Origin: Peptoclostridium acidaminophilum DSM 3953 | GTDB lineage: Bacteria > Bacillota > Clostridia > Peptostreptococcales > Peptostreptococcaceae | Assembly (NCBI RefSeq): GCF_000597865.1 | Contig: NZ_CP007452.1 | Span: 627,183-691,182, forward strand | Reading direction: 5' to 3' | DNA: 64,000 nt | In this document: positions 25,916-34,573 of the stretch, one piece after another | Layout of the letters: each line of letters opens with the position of its first letter | Position numbering within the stretch: position 1 is the stretch's first letter | Made by a program: the position numbers and the translations under genes | The notes under the pieces: generated by a model | The model's database searches: none | Told to the model about the DNA's origin: nothing | What the model saw: the letters and a program-made list of their open reading frames with translations, nothing else

Positions 25916-26713
25916 CTATTTTTCATCAACACAGATATTTCCAATCAAATAAAGTGCTGCTCTGCCACTGAGTTTTACTCTTTCGCCGCAAAACTCACAG
26001 TAAACCGTGCCACCACGTTTAGATACCTGCCTTGCGACCATTTTATCGAGTCCATTTTTTTCTCTCCAGTAAGGAATAAGTGAACAATACATCGTACCAC
26101 AAACAGGATCCTCATCGATATTGATCTTTGGCCAAAATGCTCTTGCAACAAAATCAAATTCTTCACTTTTTGCGGTTACATATGCAGATAAACCTTCTGG
26201 AAATTGCTTTATCTTTGAAAAATCTGGTGTTAAATTCTTCACGGTATCCTCTGAATCAAAAATGAATATTAAATCTCTACTAGTTTTAAGAACTTCCACT
26301 GGAACTGCACCTAAAGCATCAACCATTAGGTCAGTTAAGTGATACTTTTCAGGTGTAATGGTAGGAAAATCCATTTCGTACAAATCATCTTTTTTTGTAA
26401 CAATTAGATGATGATTTATTTTCTTTGTATTAAAGTGGAGTACATCGGCATTTGTTTCAACAAACCTAAACAAAACATAAGCAGTTGCAAGTGTAGCATG
26501 ACCACAGAGGTCTATCTCTCCACCCGGAGTAAACCATCTCAATCCATAAGCATTTCCTTCCTTCACAGCAAAAGCTGTCTCTGACAGGTTATTCTCTATT
26601 GCGATTTTCTCCATTTTTTCTATAGATATCCATTCATCCATTATACACACACCAGCTGGATTTCCTTCGAAAATATTGTCTGCAAACGCATCGACCACAT
26701 AATATTTCAACAT
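25916..26713 (-). CDS. PhzF-family isomerase/epimerase
   Basis: 265 residues; ATG at 26713 behind AGGGAGGTAAGGAT. The start KYYVVDAFADNIFEGNPAGVCI holds the invariant NPAGV. NNLSETAF contains the conserved catalytic glutamate, GGEIDLCGHATLA is the central signature, and DEDPVCGTMYCSLIPYW begins the second lobe. PhzF-fold proteins are isomerases or epimerases on small acids; the substrate cannot be read from the sequence. The gene follows ridA with a 17-bp gap, so the two form an operon divergent from the HxlR regulator. Confidence 0.9.
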   Translation of the reverse strand: MLKYYVVDAFADNIFEGNPAGVCIMDEWISIEKMEKIAIENNLSETAFAVKEGNAYGLRWFTPGGEIDLCGHATLATAYVLFRFVETNADVLHFNTKKINHHLIVTKKDDLYEMDFPTITPEKYHLTDLMVDALGAVPVEVLKTSRDLIFIFDSEDTVKNLTPDFSKIKQFPEGLSAYVTAKSEEFDFVARAFWPKINIDEDPVCGTMYCSLIPYWREKNGLDKMVARQVSKRGGTVYCEFCGERVKLSGRAALYLIGNICVDEK

Positions 26714-26730
26714 ATCCTTACCTCCCTTAA

Positions 26731-27108
26731 CTATTTATGAGCAATAGCATCGATTTCAACTAAGGCTCCTAATGGTATTTTTGCTACTTGCACACAGATG
26801 CGCGCAGGATACGGTTCTCTAAAATGCTTAGCATAAACTGCATTTACTTTTGCGAAATCATTTACATCGTTGAGGAATATCGTTGCTTTAAGCACTTTCT
26901 CCATTGAACTACCCGCTGCCTCAAGTACCTCCTCAATGGTGGTTAGTATCTTTTCTGTTTGCTCTTCAACTGTACCGGTTGGAAAGCCTGTTTGAGGATC
27001 AATAGCAGTAACTCCAGAAACATATACAATTCCATTGTACTCAATCGCTTGCGAATAAGGTCCTACAGTTTTACCCGCTTTGTCTGTGTGAATTTGATTT
27101 TTTTCCAT
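26731..27108 (-). CDS. ridA: RidA-family enamine/imine deaminase
   Basis: 125 residues from ATG 27108, chosen for 8-nt spacing to AAGGG; ATG 27114 is an alternative. KAGKTVGPYSQAIEYNGIVYVSG, the central TIEEVLEAAGSSMEKVLKATIFL, and the C-terminal signature with PARICVQVAKIPLGALVEIDAIA (key Arg near 106) are classical RidA. The protein hydrolyses reactive 2-aminoacrylate-type enamines released by PLP enzymes. Its pairing with a PhzF isomerase under a divergent HxlR regulator suggests detoxification or catabolism of an amino-acid derivative. Confidence 0.93.
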   Translation of the reverse strand: MEKNQIHTDKAGKTVGPYSQAIEYNGIVYVSGVTAIDPQTGFPTGTVEEQTEKILTTIEEVLEAAGSSMEKVLKATIFLNDVNDFAKVNAVYAKHFREPYPARICVQVAKIPLGALVEIDAIAHK

Positions 27109-27165
27109 TTTCATCACCCTTTCTAATTATTACATTAGCTTCGCTTTTCCATTAAAACATTGGAT

Positions 27166-27195
27166 GTTATACTAAATATATAAAAGTAATAACAA
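27166..27195 (-). promoter_or_regulatory. Putative promoter for ridA-phzF
   Basis: Minus strand TTGTTA (27195-27190), 18-bp spacer, TATAAC (27171-27166). It lies in the 131-bp divergent gap where an HxlR operator would be expected. I see no clear long palindrome. Confidence 0.45.
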
Positions 27196-27239
27196 ATATA
27201 CAAGTACACACATTTTTGTGCCCTGTAAAGGAGAAATGT

Positions 27240-27593
27240 ATGACAGAGACTAATGAATTTGAAATTATCAACAAGAACAATTGTGTAATGGTACATGCTA
27301 TGGATATTATAGGCGGAAAATGGAGACTGCCAATAATATGGAAACTATATCAAAATAAAACTATGCGTTATAATGAATTAAAAAGAAGTTTGGTAGGTAT
27401 TACGAATATTATGCTTACAAGATCACTGCGTAGTTTGGAAGAAAGCGGACTTGTGAGTAGAGTTGAATTCAACCAAATTCCGCCAAAAGTTGAATATTCG
27501 TTAACGGATAATTGTCAAGAACTTGTGCCTGCATTAGAAGTTATTTACAGTTGGGGGCGTGAGAGGATGATAAGAGAAAACTTGGATTTATAG
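27240..27593 (+). CDS. HxlR-family winged-helix regulator
   Basis: 117 residues from ATG 27240, behind AAAGGAG; the open frame extends a few codons upstream but without a site. NNCVMVHAMDIIGGKWRLPIIWKLY is the HxlR opening, with the usual N-terminal cysteine (here in NNCVM). The wing region RYNELKRSLVGITNIMLTRSLRSLEESGLVSRVEF and the PPKVEYSLT motif follow. HxlR proteins often sense electrophiles through that cysteine. The divergent position suggests control of ridA-phzF. Confidence 0.92.
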   Translation: MTETNEFEIINKNNCVMVHAMDIIGGKWRLPIIWKLYQNKTMRYNELKRSLVGITNIMLTRSLRSLEESGLVSRVEFNQIPPKVEYSLTDNCQELVPALEVIYSWGRERMIRENLDL

Positions 27594-27622
27594 TGCGTTT
27601 AACCACTAGAGGAGAAAAGGAT

Positions 27623-28306
27623 ATGATATATGACAATATTAAAAAAGGAATTTTCATAAGCAGGCCGAATCGCTTTATCGCCCATGTGGAAATCGACGGT
27701 AAAGTTGAAATTTGCCATGTGAAAAACACAGGGCGCTGCAAGGAGCTGCTGACGGAAGGTGCTAATGTGATTGTGCAGGATTGCGGGCATCCCGGAAGGA
27801 AAACCAGATATGATTTGATATCGGTTTGGAAAGGAGAGCGCCTTATAAATATTGACAGCCAAGCACCTAATACAATATTCCTTGAGTGGCTCAAATCCGG
27901 CAAATATATCAGAAATCTCAAGCTTATAAAACCTGAGCAAAAGTATGGAAATTCGCGTTTTGACTATTATCTGGAGACATCAAATAGAAAAATTTTCGTC
28001 GAGGTGAAAGGTGTAACCCTTGAAGATAATGGAGTAGTACTGTTTCCTGACGCGCCAACTGAACGAGGTGTCAAGCATTTAAAGGAGCTTGCGGCCTGCA
28101 TTGACGAAGGCTACGAGGCAATGGTCGTTTTTGTTGTTCAAATGAAAGGGGTACGCTACATGACACCAAACGAGAGGATGCATCCGGAGTTTGGAAATGC
28201 TCTAAGACTACTTTCCTCAAAGGGAGCAAAAATTTTAGCAATCGATTGCTCGGTTACAGAGGAAGCTATAAATCCAGAATCGCTTGTGAAGGTAAGACTA
28301 ACTTAG
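27623..28306 (+). CDS. sfsA: SfsA family protein (sugar fermentation stimulation homologue)
   Basis: 227 residues from ATG 27623, behind GAGGAGAAAAGG; an upstream in-frame start at 27593 overlaps the HxlR stop and lacks a site. The order IFISRPNRFIAHVEIDG, HVKNTGRCKELLTEGANV, NSRFDYYLE, FVEVKGVTLE and FPDAPTERGVKHLKEL is diagnostic. The fold combines an OB-like DNA-binding part with a PD-(D/E)XK-like nuclease core (D, E-V-K). Physiological role is unsettled even in E. coli, so the name is historical. Confidence 0.93.
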   Translation: MIYDNIKKGIFISRPNRFIAHVEIDGKVEICHVKNTGRCKELLTEGANVIVQDCGHPGRKTRYDLISVWKGERLINIDSQAPNTIFLEWLKSGKYIRNLKLIKPEQKYGNSRFDYYLETSNRKIFVEVKGVTLEDNGVVLFPDAPTERGVKHLKELAACIDEGYEAMVVFVVQMKGVRYMTPNERMHPEFGNALRLLSSKGAKILAIDCSVTEEAINPESLVKVRLT

Positions 28307-28336
28307 TATTATGTCAAATACAAATATTGGAGGGAT

Positions 28337-28828
28337 ATGGATATCATGAAAAAAGTATTTTTCTACGATACGGCAATTGGCAGAATTGGAATAGCGGAAA
28401 ACGGTGCCGGAATAACGGATTTGTTTTTTGACGAAGTTGACATGCCCAAGGGCTCGGTTCTGGAAGAAACAGAGCTTTTAAAAGAAACGGCAAAGCAGCT
28501 AAAAGAGTATCTTGAGGGAGAAAGAAAGAATTTTGAGCTGCTGCTTTGCTCTGAAGGCACGAAATTCCAAAAGAAGGTTTGGGAGGCGCTCGAGTCTATT
28601 CCGTACGGCGAAACCAGAACCTACAAGCAAATTGCTGAGCAGATAGGAAATCCAAAAGCCTGCCGAGCAGTAGGGATGGCTAACAATAAAAACCCAATTT
28701 CGATAATAATCCCTTGCCATAGAGTCATAGGATCAAACGGGAGGCTTGTAGGATATGGCGGAGGGATTGAAATGAAGAAAAAGTTAATAGATATAGAAAA
28801 CCAGCCCTCTAAAATGTCACAAATATAA
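28337..28828 (+). CDS. ogt: Methylated-DNA-protein-cysteine methyltransferase
   Basis: 163 residues. The catalytic motif IIPCHRVIGSNGRLVGYGGG holds the acceptor cysteine in PCHR. It is preceded by YGETRTYKQIAEQIGNPKACRAVGMANNKNP, the DNA-binding helix-turn-helix with the arginine finger. The protein repairs O6-alkylguanine by suicidal transfer. Start choice is open: ATG 28337 is very close to GGAGGG (28329-28334), while ATG 28346 lies 11 nt beyond it. It follows sfsA by about 30 bp and may be cotranscribed. Confidence 0.93.
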   Translation: MDIMKKVFFYDTAIGRIGIAENGAGITDLFFDEVDMPKGSVLEETELLKETAKQLKEYLEGERKNFELLLCSEGTKFQKKVWEALESIPYGETRTYKQIAEQIGNPKACRAVGMANNKNPISIIIPCHRVIGSNGRLVGYGGGIEMKKKLIDIENQPSKMSQI

Positions 28829-28956
28829 CGATTTGAGCACTTTTATACGAAGTGAAACTGTTGTTGGGAATAAGCTCCATCCCTGAAGCTGTTCAAAGAT
28901 TATTATTTTAATTTTTATAAAATTGTGAAAAAATACGTGAAGTTGCTGTTCTAAAA

Positions 28957-28965
28957 TGATATAAT
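28957..28965 (+). promoter_or_regulatory. Extended -10 promoter before the aminotransferase
   Basis: TGATATAAT is an extended -10 element. No good -35 lies at the usual distance. The start point would be near 28972, about 78 bp before the gene. The rest of the 221-bp gap shows nothing else. Confidence 0.5.
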
Positions 28966-29049
28966 TAAGTAAAGCATATAATTTACGGATATGCTCAAAT
29001 TTTAAATGCAATAATTTTTAATATAACAATTTTTCGGAGGAGTGGTATT

Positions 29050-30369
29050 ATGAGTAAACCAGTTGTTTCAGCGCATTTTGCATCAAGAAAACCATCGGAT
29101 GTTAGATTGGCTCAGATGAAATACGATGAACGTAAGGTTAAGCCTCAGGAAGTTATCAACGTTGGCATTGGAAACGTTTCCCTACCTACCAACCCAGCGA
29201 TGCAGAAGAGAATGTTTGCACTTGATGCTCCTGAAAGTCCATTTTCCAAAGGTGTTATCAGATATACAGGAACTGCGGGCACTCCAGAGTGCCAAGAGGC
29301 GTTCAAGAATATCCTAAGATGTCAGGGCTATGACACAAGCAAATTGCACGTAGCAGTTACAGATGGCGGATCTTCAGGTATGGAGCTTCTTCTTGTCGGT
29401 GTTTGCGGACCTGCAGGTACGGATGAACAGCCACTGATGATGATTGATCCAGCTTATACGAATTATATATCTTTCGGAGAAAGATTGGGACGCAAAACGG
29501 TTTCTGTTAAGCGTCACATGGGAGATGACGGAAAGTTCAATCTTCCTGAAATGAATGAGATCGAAGAAGCTATTAAAAATAACAAGCCAGGAGCACTGCT
29601 TGTAATTCCTTATGACAACCCTACGGGACAGCTTTATACTATCGAGATGATGAAGGACCTTGCAAAGCTTTGCGTTAAATACAACATGTGGATGATTAGC
29701 GACGAAGCCTATCGTGAGCTATATTATGATCCAGACAAGGAGCTTATAAGCGTTTGGAACCTAAGCGATGCGGATGTTCCTGGCATCGAAGGCAGAAGGA
29801 TAAGCCTTGACACTGCTTCAAAGGTATGGAATGCTTGTGGACTTAGAATCGGTGCTCTAATCACTGACAATGAAGAATTCTACAATCGTGCAGTTGCTGA
29901 ATATACTGCCAACCTATGCGCAAATGCCATCGGCCAGTATATATTTGGTGCATTGGCACATCAAACAAAAGATGAAATTGCAGCATGGGCGAAGGAAATT
30001 CGCGACTATTACCAAGAAATAATTTTGAATGTTTATAACGGCTTGAAAGAGCAGGAGCCTAAGCTTATAGTTTCTAGCCCGGATGCTTCTATATATTCGG
30101 TTATAGATGTTAGAAACGTTGTAAAGCCAGGATTTGATGCTATTGATTTCGTTCTATATTGTGCGCAGGAAGGCTCTGCAGTTATAGACGGAGTTGAAAC
30201 AACACTTCTTGTTGCGCCTATGAAGGGCTTCTATGAGAGTGTAGAGGGCGAATACAATCCAGGAACAACTCAGTTCCGTATATCGTTCGTAGAATCACCA
30301 GAGAAAATGGCGAAGGTGCCAGAGCTGTTCGTTAAGCTTCTTAGACAATACGAGGCTAAAAGAGCATAG
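29050..30369 (+). CDS. PLP-dependent aminotransferase, class I/II fold
   Basis: 439 residues; ATG at 29050 behind CGGAGGAG. RYTGTAGTPECQEAF and the AVTDGGSSGMELLL segment bind the cofactor phosphate. PYDNPTGQLYT holds the conserved Asn-Pro. ISDEAYRELYYD carries the Asp and Tyr that contact the pyridine ring. TASKVWNACGLRIGALIT contains the Schiff-base lysine with the downstream arginine. The closest relatives appear to be MalY/PatB-, aspartate- or LL-DAP-type enzymes, but the substrate cannot be fixed. It stands alone between its own promoter and a strong terminator, which suggests a well-expressed monocistronic gene. Confidence 0.88.
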   Translation: MSKPVVSAHFASRKPSDVRLAQMKYDERKVKPQEVINVGIGNVSLPTNPAMQKRMFALDAPESPFSKGVIRYTGTAGTPECQEAFKNILRCQGYDTSKLHVAVTDGGSSGMELLLVGVCGPAGTDEQPLMMIDPAYTNYISFGERLGRKTVSVKRHMGDDGKFNLPEMNEIEEAIKNNKPGALLVIPYDNPTGQLYTIEMMKDLAKLCVKYNMWMISDEAYRELYYDPDKELISVWNLSDADVPGIEGRRISLDTASKVWNACGLRIGALITDNEEFYNRAVAEYTANLCANAIGQYIFGALAHQTKDEIAAWAKEIRDYYQEIILNVYNGLKEQEPKLIVSSPDASIYSVIDVRNVVKPGFDAIDFVLYCAQEGSAVIDGVETTLLVAPMKGFYESVEGEYNPGTTQFRISFVESPEKMAKVPELFVKLLRQYEAKRA

Positions 30370-30390
30370 TCATTAAAAATATAAGTTTTA

Positions 30391-30429
30391 AAACCACCTG
30401 CAGACATTGATTTTGCAGGTGGTTTTTTT
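30391..30429 (+). terminator. Rho-independent terminator of the aminotransferase gene
   Basis: AAACCACCTGCA pairs with TGCAGGTGGTTT around an 11-nt loop and ends in a run of T, 21 bp after the stop. Confidence 0.9.
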
Positions 30430-30573
30430 ATGGGGAAATGAAATTTAAAAAACAAAAAACATTTCATGCGGTAAAAATGTGGAAGACTTTGAAAACAGAA
30501 CTATATAATTAATTTGAATTATAAGAATGATTTATATTTTGGTATTTTTTGTTTTTCATATGCCTACAATCTG

Positions 30574-30582
30574 TGATATACT
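30574..30582 (+). promoter_or_regulatory. Extended -10 promoter of the sstT transcript
   Basis: TGATATACT is a good extended -10. The -35 region is T-rich without a clear hexamer. The predicted start near 30588-30590 falls exactly at the 5' edge of the structured leader. Confidence 0.55.
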
Positions 30583-30586
30583 TGTC

Positions 30587-30664
30587 AATGGCAAAACGTT
30601 ATTTGTGGGGATAACGTTTTCGCGGGTTGGCGCATATGTATATTGAGTATATGCGCTTGCAATT
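30587..30664 (+). ncRNA. Three-way-junction leader RNA of sstT, candidate riboswitch
   Basis: P1 is AAT-G-GCAA (30587-30594) with TTGC-A-ATT (30657-30664), with one mismatch. P2 is AACGTTAT (30595-30602) with ATAACGTT (30611-30618) closing the loop TTGTGGGG. P3 is GCGCATAT (30630-30637) with ATATGCGC (30649-30656). The unpaired joiner TTCGCGGGTTG and the GGGG loop look like conserved ligand-site sequence. No terminator follows before the RBS at 30691, so control would act on translation. Class is unknown to me; a Na+-sensing class is one idea because SstT is Na+-driven. Confidence 0.6.
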
Positions 30665-30703
30665 ATTCTTATCATATATAATTCATCATTAGGAGGAAAG
30701 ACA

Positions 30704-31951
30704 TTGAAAAATCTACTTAACAAATGGAATCAGCTCAGCATTGTTAAAAGGATAATCGTAGGCCTGATAGTGGGCATTATCCTTGCAGTAGCGATTCCTG
30801 AAACTGCACAACCAGTAGTAATTTTGGGATCACTTTTTGTAGGTGCGCTTAAAGGTATTGCACCTATACTTGTATTTTTCCTGGTAATGTCGGCTATATC
30901 TCAGCATAAAAGCGGCCATGAAACAAACATGAAGTCCATAGTGGTGTTATATCTGTTTGGAACATTCATGGCTGGACTTACAGCTGTTATTGCAAGTTTC
31001 GTGTTTCCGGTTACGCTTACGCTTACTGCAGGAGCAGGAGCAGGTGACATAACACCTCCGGGAGGCGTTTCAGAGGTTCTTCAAACACTGCTTATGAATG
31101 TAGTAGACAATCCAATCAAAGCGCTTTTCAATGCCAACTACATAGGCATACTTGCCTGGGCCTTGGTTCTTGGCTTGGCACTTAGAAACGCGGCAGAATC
31201 CACAAAAACTCTTATAAGCAACTTCTCTGACGCGGTATCTCAAATGGTAAGATGGGTCATAAACTTTGCTCCGCTTGGAATAATGGGTCTTGTTTTCGAA
31301 GCGATTGCCACTAATGGAATAGGGACTTTGCTTAGCTACGGACATCTGCTTGCTGTATTGCTTGGTTCTATGTTCTTTATGGCACTAGTTGTCAATCCGA
31401 TGATCGTGTTTATGTACATCCGCAAGAATCCATACCCGCTAGTACTTAGATGCATAAGGGAGAGCGGTATAACAGCATTCTTCACACGTAGCTCAGCAGC
31501 AAACATACCAGTAAATATGAGTCTTTGTGAAAAGCTTGGACTAGACAAGGATACTTATTCTGTATCAATCCCACTAGGTGCCACAATCAACATGGGTGGT
31601 GCGGCTGTTACAATTTCAATATTGACACTAGCTGCAGTCAACACACTTGGAATACAGGTGGATATTGGTACGGCGCTTATACTAAGCATACTCTCAGCCG
31701 TATGTGCATGCGGCGCTTCAGGTGTTGCCGGCGGTTCGCTGCTGCTTATCCCACTGGCATGCAGCCTGTTTGGAATACCAAATGACATAGCTATGAAAGT
31801 AGTTGGTGTTGGATTCATAGTTGGAGTTCTGCAGGATTCTTGTGAAACTGCACTTAACTCGTCTACTGACGTTCTTTTTACAGCAACTGCTGAATTTGCA
31901 AAATGGCGTAAAGAAGGAAAAGAAATTAATATAGATGAAAAGGTAGCATAA
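30704..31951 (+). CDS. sstT: Serine/threonine:Na+ symporter SstT
   Basis: 415 residues from TTG 30704, with AGGAGG (30691-30696) 7 nt upstream. It is a DAACS-family protein with about eight membrane helices and two re-entrant hairpins. [21 protein letters not shown] opens it. [21 protein letters not shown] is the serine-rich HP1 motif. [17 protein letters not shown] is the TM7 signature, and [21 protein letters not shown] holds the substrate-contacting Asp/Asn of TM8. SstT imports serine and threonine with sodium, in line with an amino-acid fermenting life. Expression is probably set by the structured leader. Confidence 0.95.
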   Translation: MKNLLNKWNQLSIVKRIIVGLIVGIILAVAIPETAQPVVILGSLFVGALKGIAPILVFFLVMSAISQHKSGHETNMKSIVVLYLFGTFMAGLTAVIASFVFPVTLTLTAGAGAGDITPPGGVSEVLQTLLMNVVDNPIKALFNANYIGILAWALVLGLALRNAAESTKTLISNFSDAVSQMVRWVINFAPLGIMGLVFEAIATNGIGTLLSYGHLLAVLLGSMFFMALVVNPMIVFMYIRKNPYPLVLRCIRESGITAFFTRSSAANIPVNMSLCEKLGLDKDTYSVSIPLGATINMGGAAVTISILTLAAVNTLGIQVDIGTALILSILSAVCACGASGVAGGSLLLIPLACSLFGIPNDIAMKVVGVGFIVGVLQDSCETALNSSTDVLFTATAEFAKWRKEGKEINIDEKVA

Positions 31952-31970
31952 TACAATATATAGCAAATGG

Positions 31971-32019
31971 GCCCCTTGAATGCAGAATATTTTTTCTGCG
32001 CAAAGGGGCTTTTTTTTTT
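31971..32019 (+). terminator. Rho-independent terminator of sstT
   Basis: GCCCCTT and AAGGGGC with an inner TGCAGAA/TTCTGCG stem, ending in ten T residues. Confidence 0.9.
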
Positions 32020-32141
32020 GTGGAAAGCATGCTTTTATGGAAAGGAATCAAGCATATGTGATAAAATTAATGGGTGGAGCTTTTATAAGCAGGTTTAATT
32101 TATATGGTGTTATGTGATTTATATGTGGAGGAGAATTTGAT

Positions 32142-33416
32142 ATGCGTTTCAAACTTAAGACAACAATTTTTATTAGTATGTTATTATGCGTTTTTGCTGT
32201 TACTTTTAATCCTAAAATGGTATATTGCGAGGGTGTCAATGAGCAAGTCATAGATGAACAGCAACAATATGAATATGGCGAAGATGCGGATTACATTGAA
32301 ACTGACGGAACTCAAACTGAAAATACTGATTCCGAGACCCCTTATTCGAGGGCCAAAATCATTAATGTGGTCGATGAAATAAACAATGAAATAAGCTACT
32401 CGAGCGGAGTAATCGAATCGAATATCCAGCTGCTTGATGTGCTTATAACAAAAGGGCCTCACAAGGGAGAAAAAATTCGTGCAGAGCATGAACTCAATTT
32501 CAGTTCTGGCGGTGAATACAAAAACGTCAAGCTGTCCAAAGGCGATGAAGTGCTGCTTTACTTGGAAGAAAACGAAGCAGGCGAGGTGGAAAATGCATAT
32601 GTTGCTGAAATAGCAAGAGATAAATATCTGATTTATCTTACAGCCGTTTTTGTTATCGCTTTAATTGCAGTAGGCAGGATGAAAGGTCTGAAAGCGATAC
32701 TATCTCTTGTTTTGACTGCATTTTCTGTTATAAAAATACTCCTCCCTGCGATTTTAAAAGGCTGGGATCCTGTTATAGTTTCGGTAGTAGTGTGCGTGGG
32801 TGTGATAAGTGCCACTATGCTTATCATTAGCGGATTTAACAGGAAGACTTTTTCTGCAGTCTTAGGAACGGCCGGAGGCGTAATTGCGGCAGGAGCTGTA
32901 GCCCTTATAATTGGTTCGCTTGCAAATCTAACAGGGTTTGGAAATGATGAAACACAAATGCTTATGTATATTCCACAGGATGTGCAGCTTGATTTTAAAG
33001 GACTGCTTTTTGCTGGAATAATAATAGGAACAATGGGTGCCACGATGGATGTGGGGATGTCGATAGCTTCAGCCATGCATGAAATCAAAGAGAACAGTCC
33101 TCAAATAAAAACATCAGCACTAATCAGGGCGGGAATGAATGTGGGAAGGGATACCATGGCTACAATGGCCAACACGCTGATCCTCGCATACGCTGGCGGT
33201 TCCCTTCATCTGATGCTGCTGCTTATGGCTCATGAAACGCCATTTGTCCATATCATAAACTGGGACATGATAGCTTCAGAGGTCCTTAGGGCGATTGCGG
33301 GAAGCATAGGAATAATATTTGCAATTCCAATAACTGCTTTTGCATCAGCATTTGTTGAGAAGGACAAGAGTAAAGAAAAATTCGATTTAGAGTATGATGA
33401 GGCTGAATCTGTATAG
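32142..33416 (+). CDS. YibE/F-like polytopic membrane protein
   Basis: 424 residues; ATG at 32142 behind TGGAGGAG. A signal-like helix (about 5-24) precedes an acidic extracytoplasmic stretch and a small beta-rich domain (about 65-150). About seven to eight membrane helices follow from residue 165. MKGLKAILSLVLTAFSVIKILLPAILKG, FNRKTFSAVLGTAGGV, GATMDVGMSIASAMHEI and GRDTMATMANTLILAYAGGS are typical YibE/F segments. Function is not established for the family. The gene is followed by the deacylase gene with a 46-bp gap, so they may share a transcript. Confidence 0.88.
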   Translation: MRFKLKTTIFISMLLCVFAVTFNPKMVYCEGVNEQVIDEQQQYEYGEDADYIETDGTQTENTDSETPYSRAKIINVVDEINNEISYSSGVIESNIQLLDVLITKGPHKGEKIRAEHELNFSSGGEYKNVKLSKGDEVLLYLEENEAGEVENAYVAEIARDKYLIYLTAVFVIALIAVGRMKGLKAILSLVLTAFSVIKILLPAILKGWDPVIVSVVVCVGVISATMLIISGFNRKTFSAVLGTAGGVIAAGAVALIIGSLANLTGFGNDETQMLMYIPQDVQLDFKGLLFAGIIIGTMGATMDVGMSIASAMHEIKENSPQIKTSALIRAGMNVGRDTMATMANTLILAYAGGSLHLMLLLMAHETPFVHIINWDMIASEVLRAIAGSIGIIFAIPITAFASAFVEKDKSKEKFDLEYDEAESV

Positions 33417-33462
33417 CCGCAGACGAGATATTTGTAAAAATTTAGCGTGAGGATGTGATACT

Positions 33463-34404
33463 GTGGAAAATAGAAAGGCGGTATATTTCTTTTGCATGGA
33501 TGCTGAAAAGGACGAGGTTGCACCGCTGGTCTTTGAAAAGTCAAGTGAAATTCTAAAGCTTTCAGAAACGGACATGGAGGTAGACGGCTACCCTGTTTTG
33601 GAATATACGGACGGGGACGGAAACATTATATACTATGTCAGAACTGGCACAGTAATATGCATGGACTACGGAAGGTATCTGCCCATACTGAATGCGAATT
33701 TTGCTGACTGCGATCTGGCCGTGATGGTTAACTGGCACGGCGGCGGCAATGCGCCCGATAAAGTAATATGCATACATACAGTAGGTGATGTAAGTTCAGG
33801 AATATTCGGAAAGAGCGAGCCAAAGCTGTCGACTGGCCTGGCAAGAGCTCTCGAAAAGCACAGAAGGCTGCTTGGACTTGAAGACTTTAATGTCACGACG
33901 GAAGCTACGCACTGGTCGGGCATAGTATATGGCGGAAAGGCCGAGTGGATCAACGATTACAAGGTTTCGTTCCTTGATGTTGAAATCGGAAGCACACCTG
34001 AAAGCTACAATAATCCAATCGCTGTAGAGACAATCGCAAGGGCCCTGGCCGATGTTTTCGCAGAAACGGCAGAATATCCGACTGTACTCTATATGGGCGG
34101 CATGCACTTTGAAGACACAATAACAAATGCGGTGCTCCATCCTACACACCCGGTAAATCTCACTCATATACTGCCGAGCCGCTGGCTGGAAAACGAGATG
34201 TATACAGGTGAAGAAGGGCTTTTGCACCTCATGGACTGCATAAACACCATAAGCGGCGGCATAAAGGGCATTGTAATGCATGAAAAGCTGGGCAAGGATC
34301 AAAGGGATCTGGCGAGGATGCTGGCTGAAATACTTGGCGTACCTCTGATAAAGCGCAAGGCCTTCAAGTCGCCTGAAAACACAGAAATATATGCAGCAAA
34401 CTGA
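33463..34404 (+). CDS. dtdA: D-aminoacyl-tRNA deacylase, archaeal/plant DtdA (GEK1) type
   Basis: 313 residues, apparently from GTG 33463 (GAGG is 12 nt upstream, a weak site). TTEATHWSGIVYGGKAEW, FLDVEIGSTPESYNNPIAVETIARAL, YMGGMHFEDTITN and the ILPSRWL segment line up with the DtdA/GEK1 pattern of TLEATHHGP, FVEIGST, a GGxHY-like motif and a late substrate loop. MVNWHGGGNAP near 95 fits the N-terminal HGxGNxxP-like part. DtdA removes D-amino acids mischarged on tRNA. This type is common in archaea and plants; bacteria usually have Dtd1. Family assignment is by motif order only. Confidence 0.7.
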   Translation: MENRKAVYFFCMDAEKDEVAPLVFEKSSEILKLSETDMEVDGYPVLEYTDGDGNIIYYVRTGTVICMDYGRYLPILNANFADCDLAVMVNWHGGGNAPDKVICIHTVGDVSSGIFGKSEPKLSTGLARALEKHRRLLGLEDFNVTTEATHWSGIVYGGKAEWINDYKVSFLDVEIGSTPESYNNPIAVETIARALADVFAETAEYPTVLYMGGMHFEDTITNAVLHPTHPVNLTHILPSRWLENEMYTGEEGLLHLMDCINTISGGIKGIVMHEKLGKDQRDLARMLAEILGVPLIKRKAFKSPENTEIYAAN

Positions 34405-34432
34405 AAACATGCAATTTGACTGGAACATCTAA

Positions 34433-34470
34433 AGAGGGAATGCCTTTAATGCAGGCGTTCTCTTTTTTTT
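34433..34470 (+). terminator. Rho-independent terminator after the deacylase gene
   Basis: GAGGGAATGCCT pairs imperfectly with AGGCGTTCTCT, followed by eight T residues. Confidence 0.85.
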
Positions 34471-34573
34471 GGGATTGTTTTCATTTAGCCTTAATGGGTA
34501 ATGGTAACTTAAGGAAGCAATACAGTGAATGTCTAGTAAGATTAGCCGACTGGAAGGGTAAGGAGGGCATATT

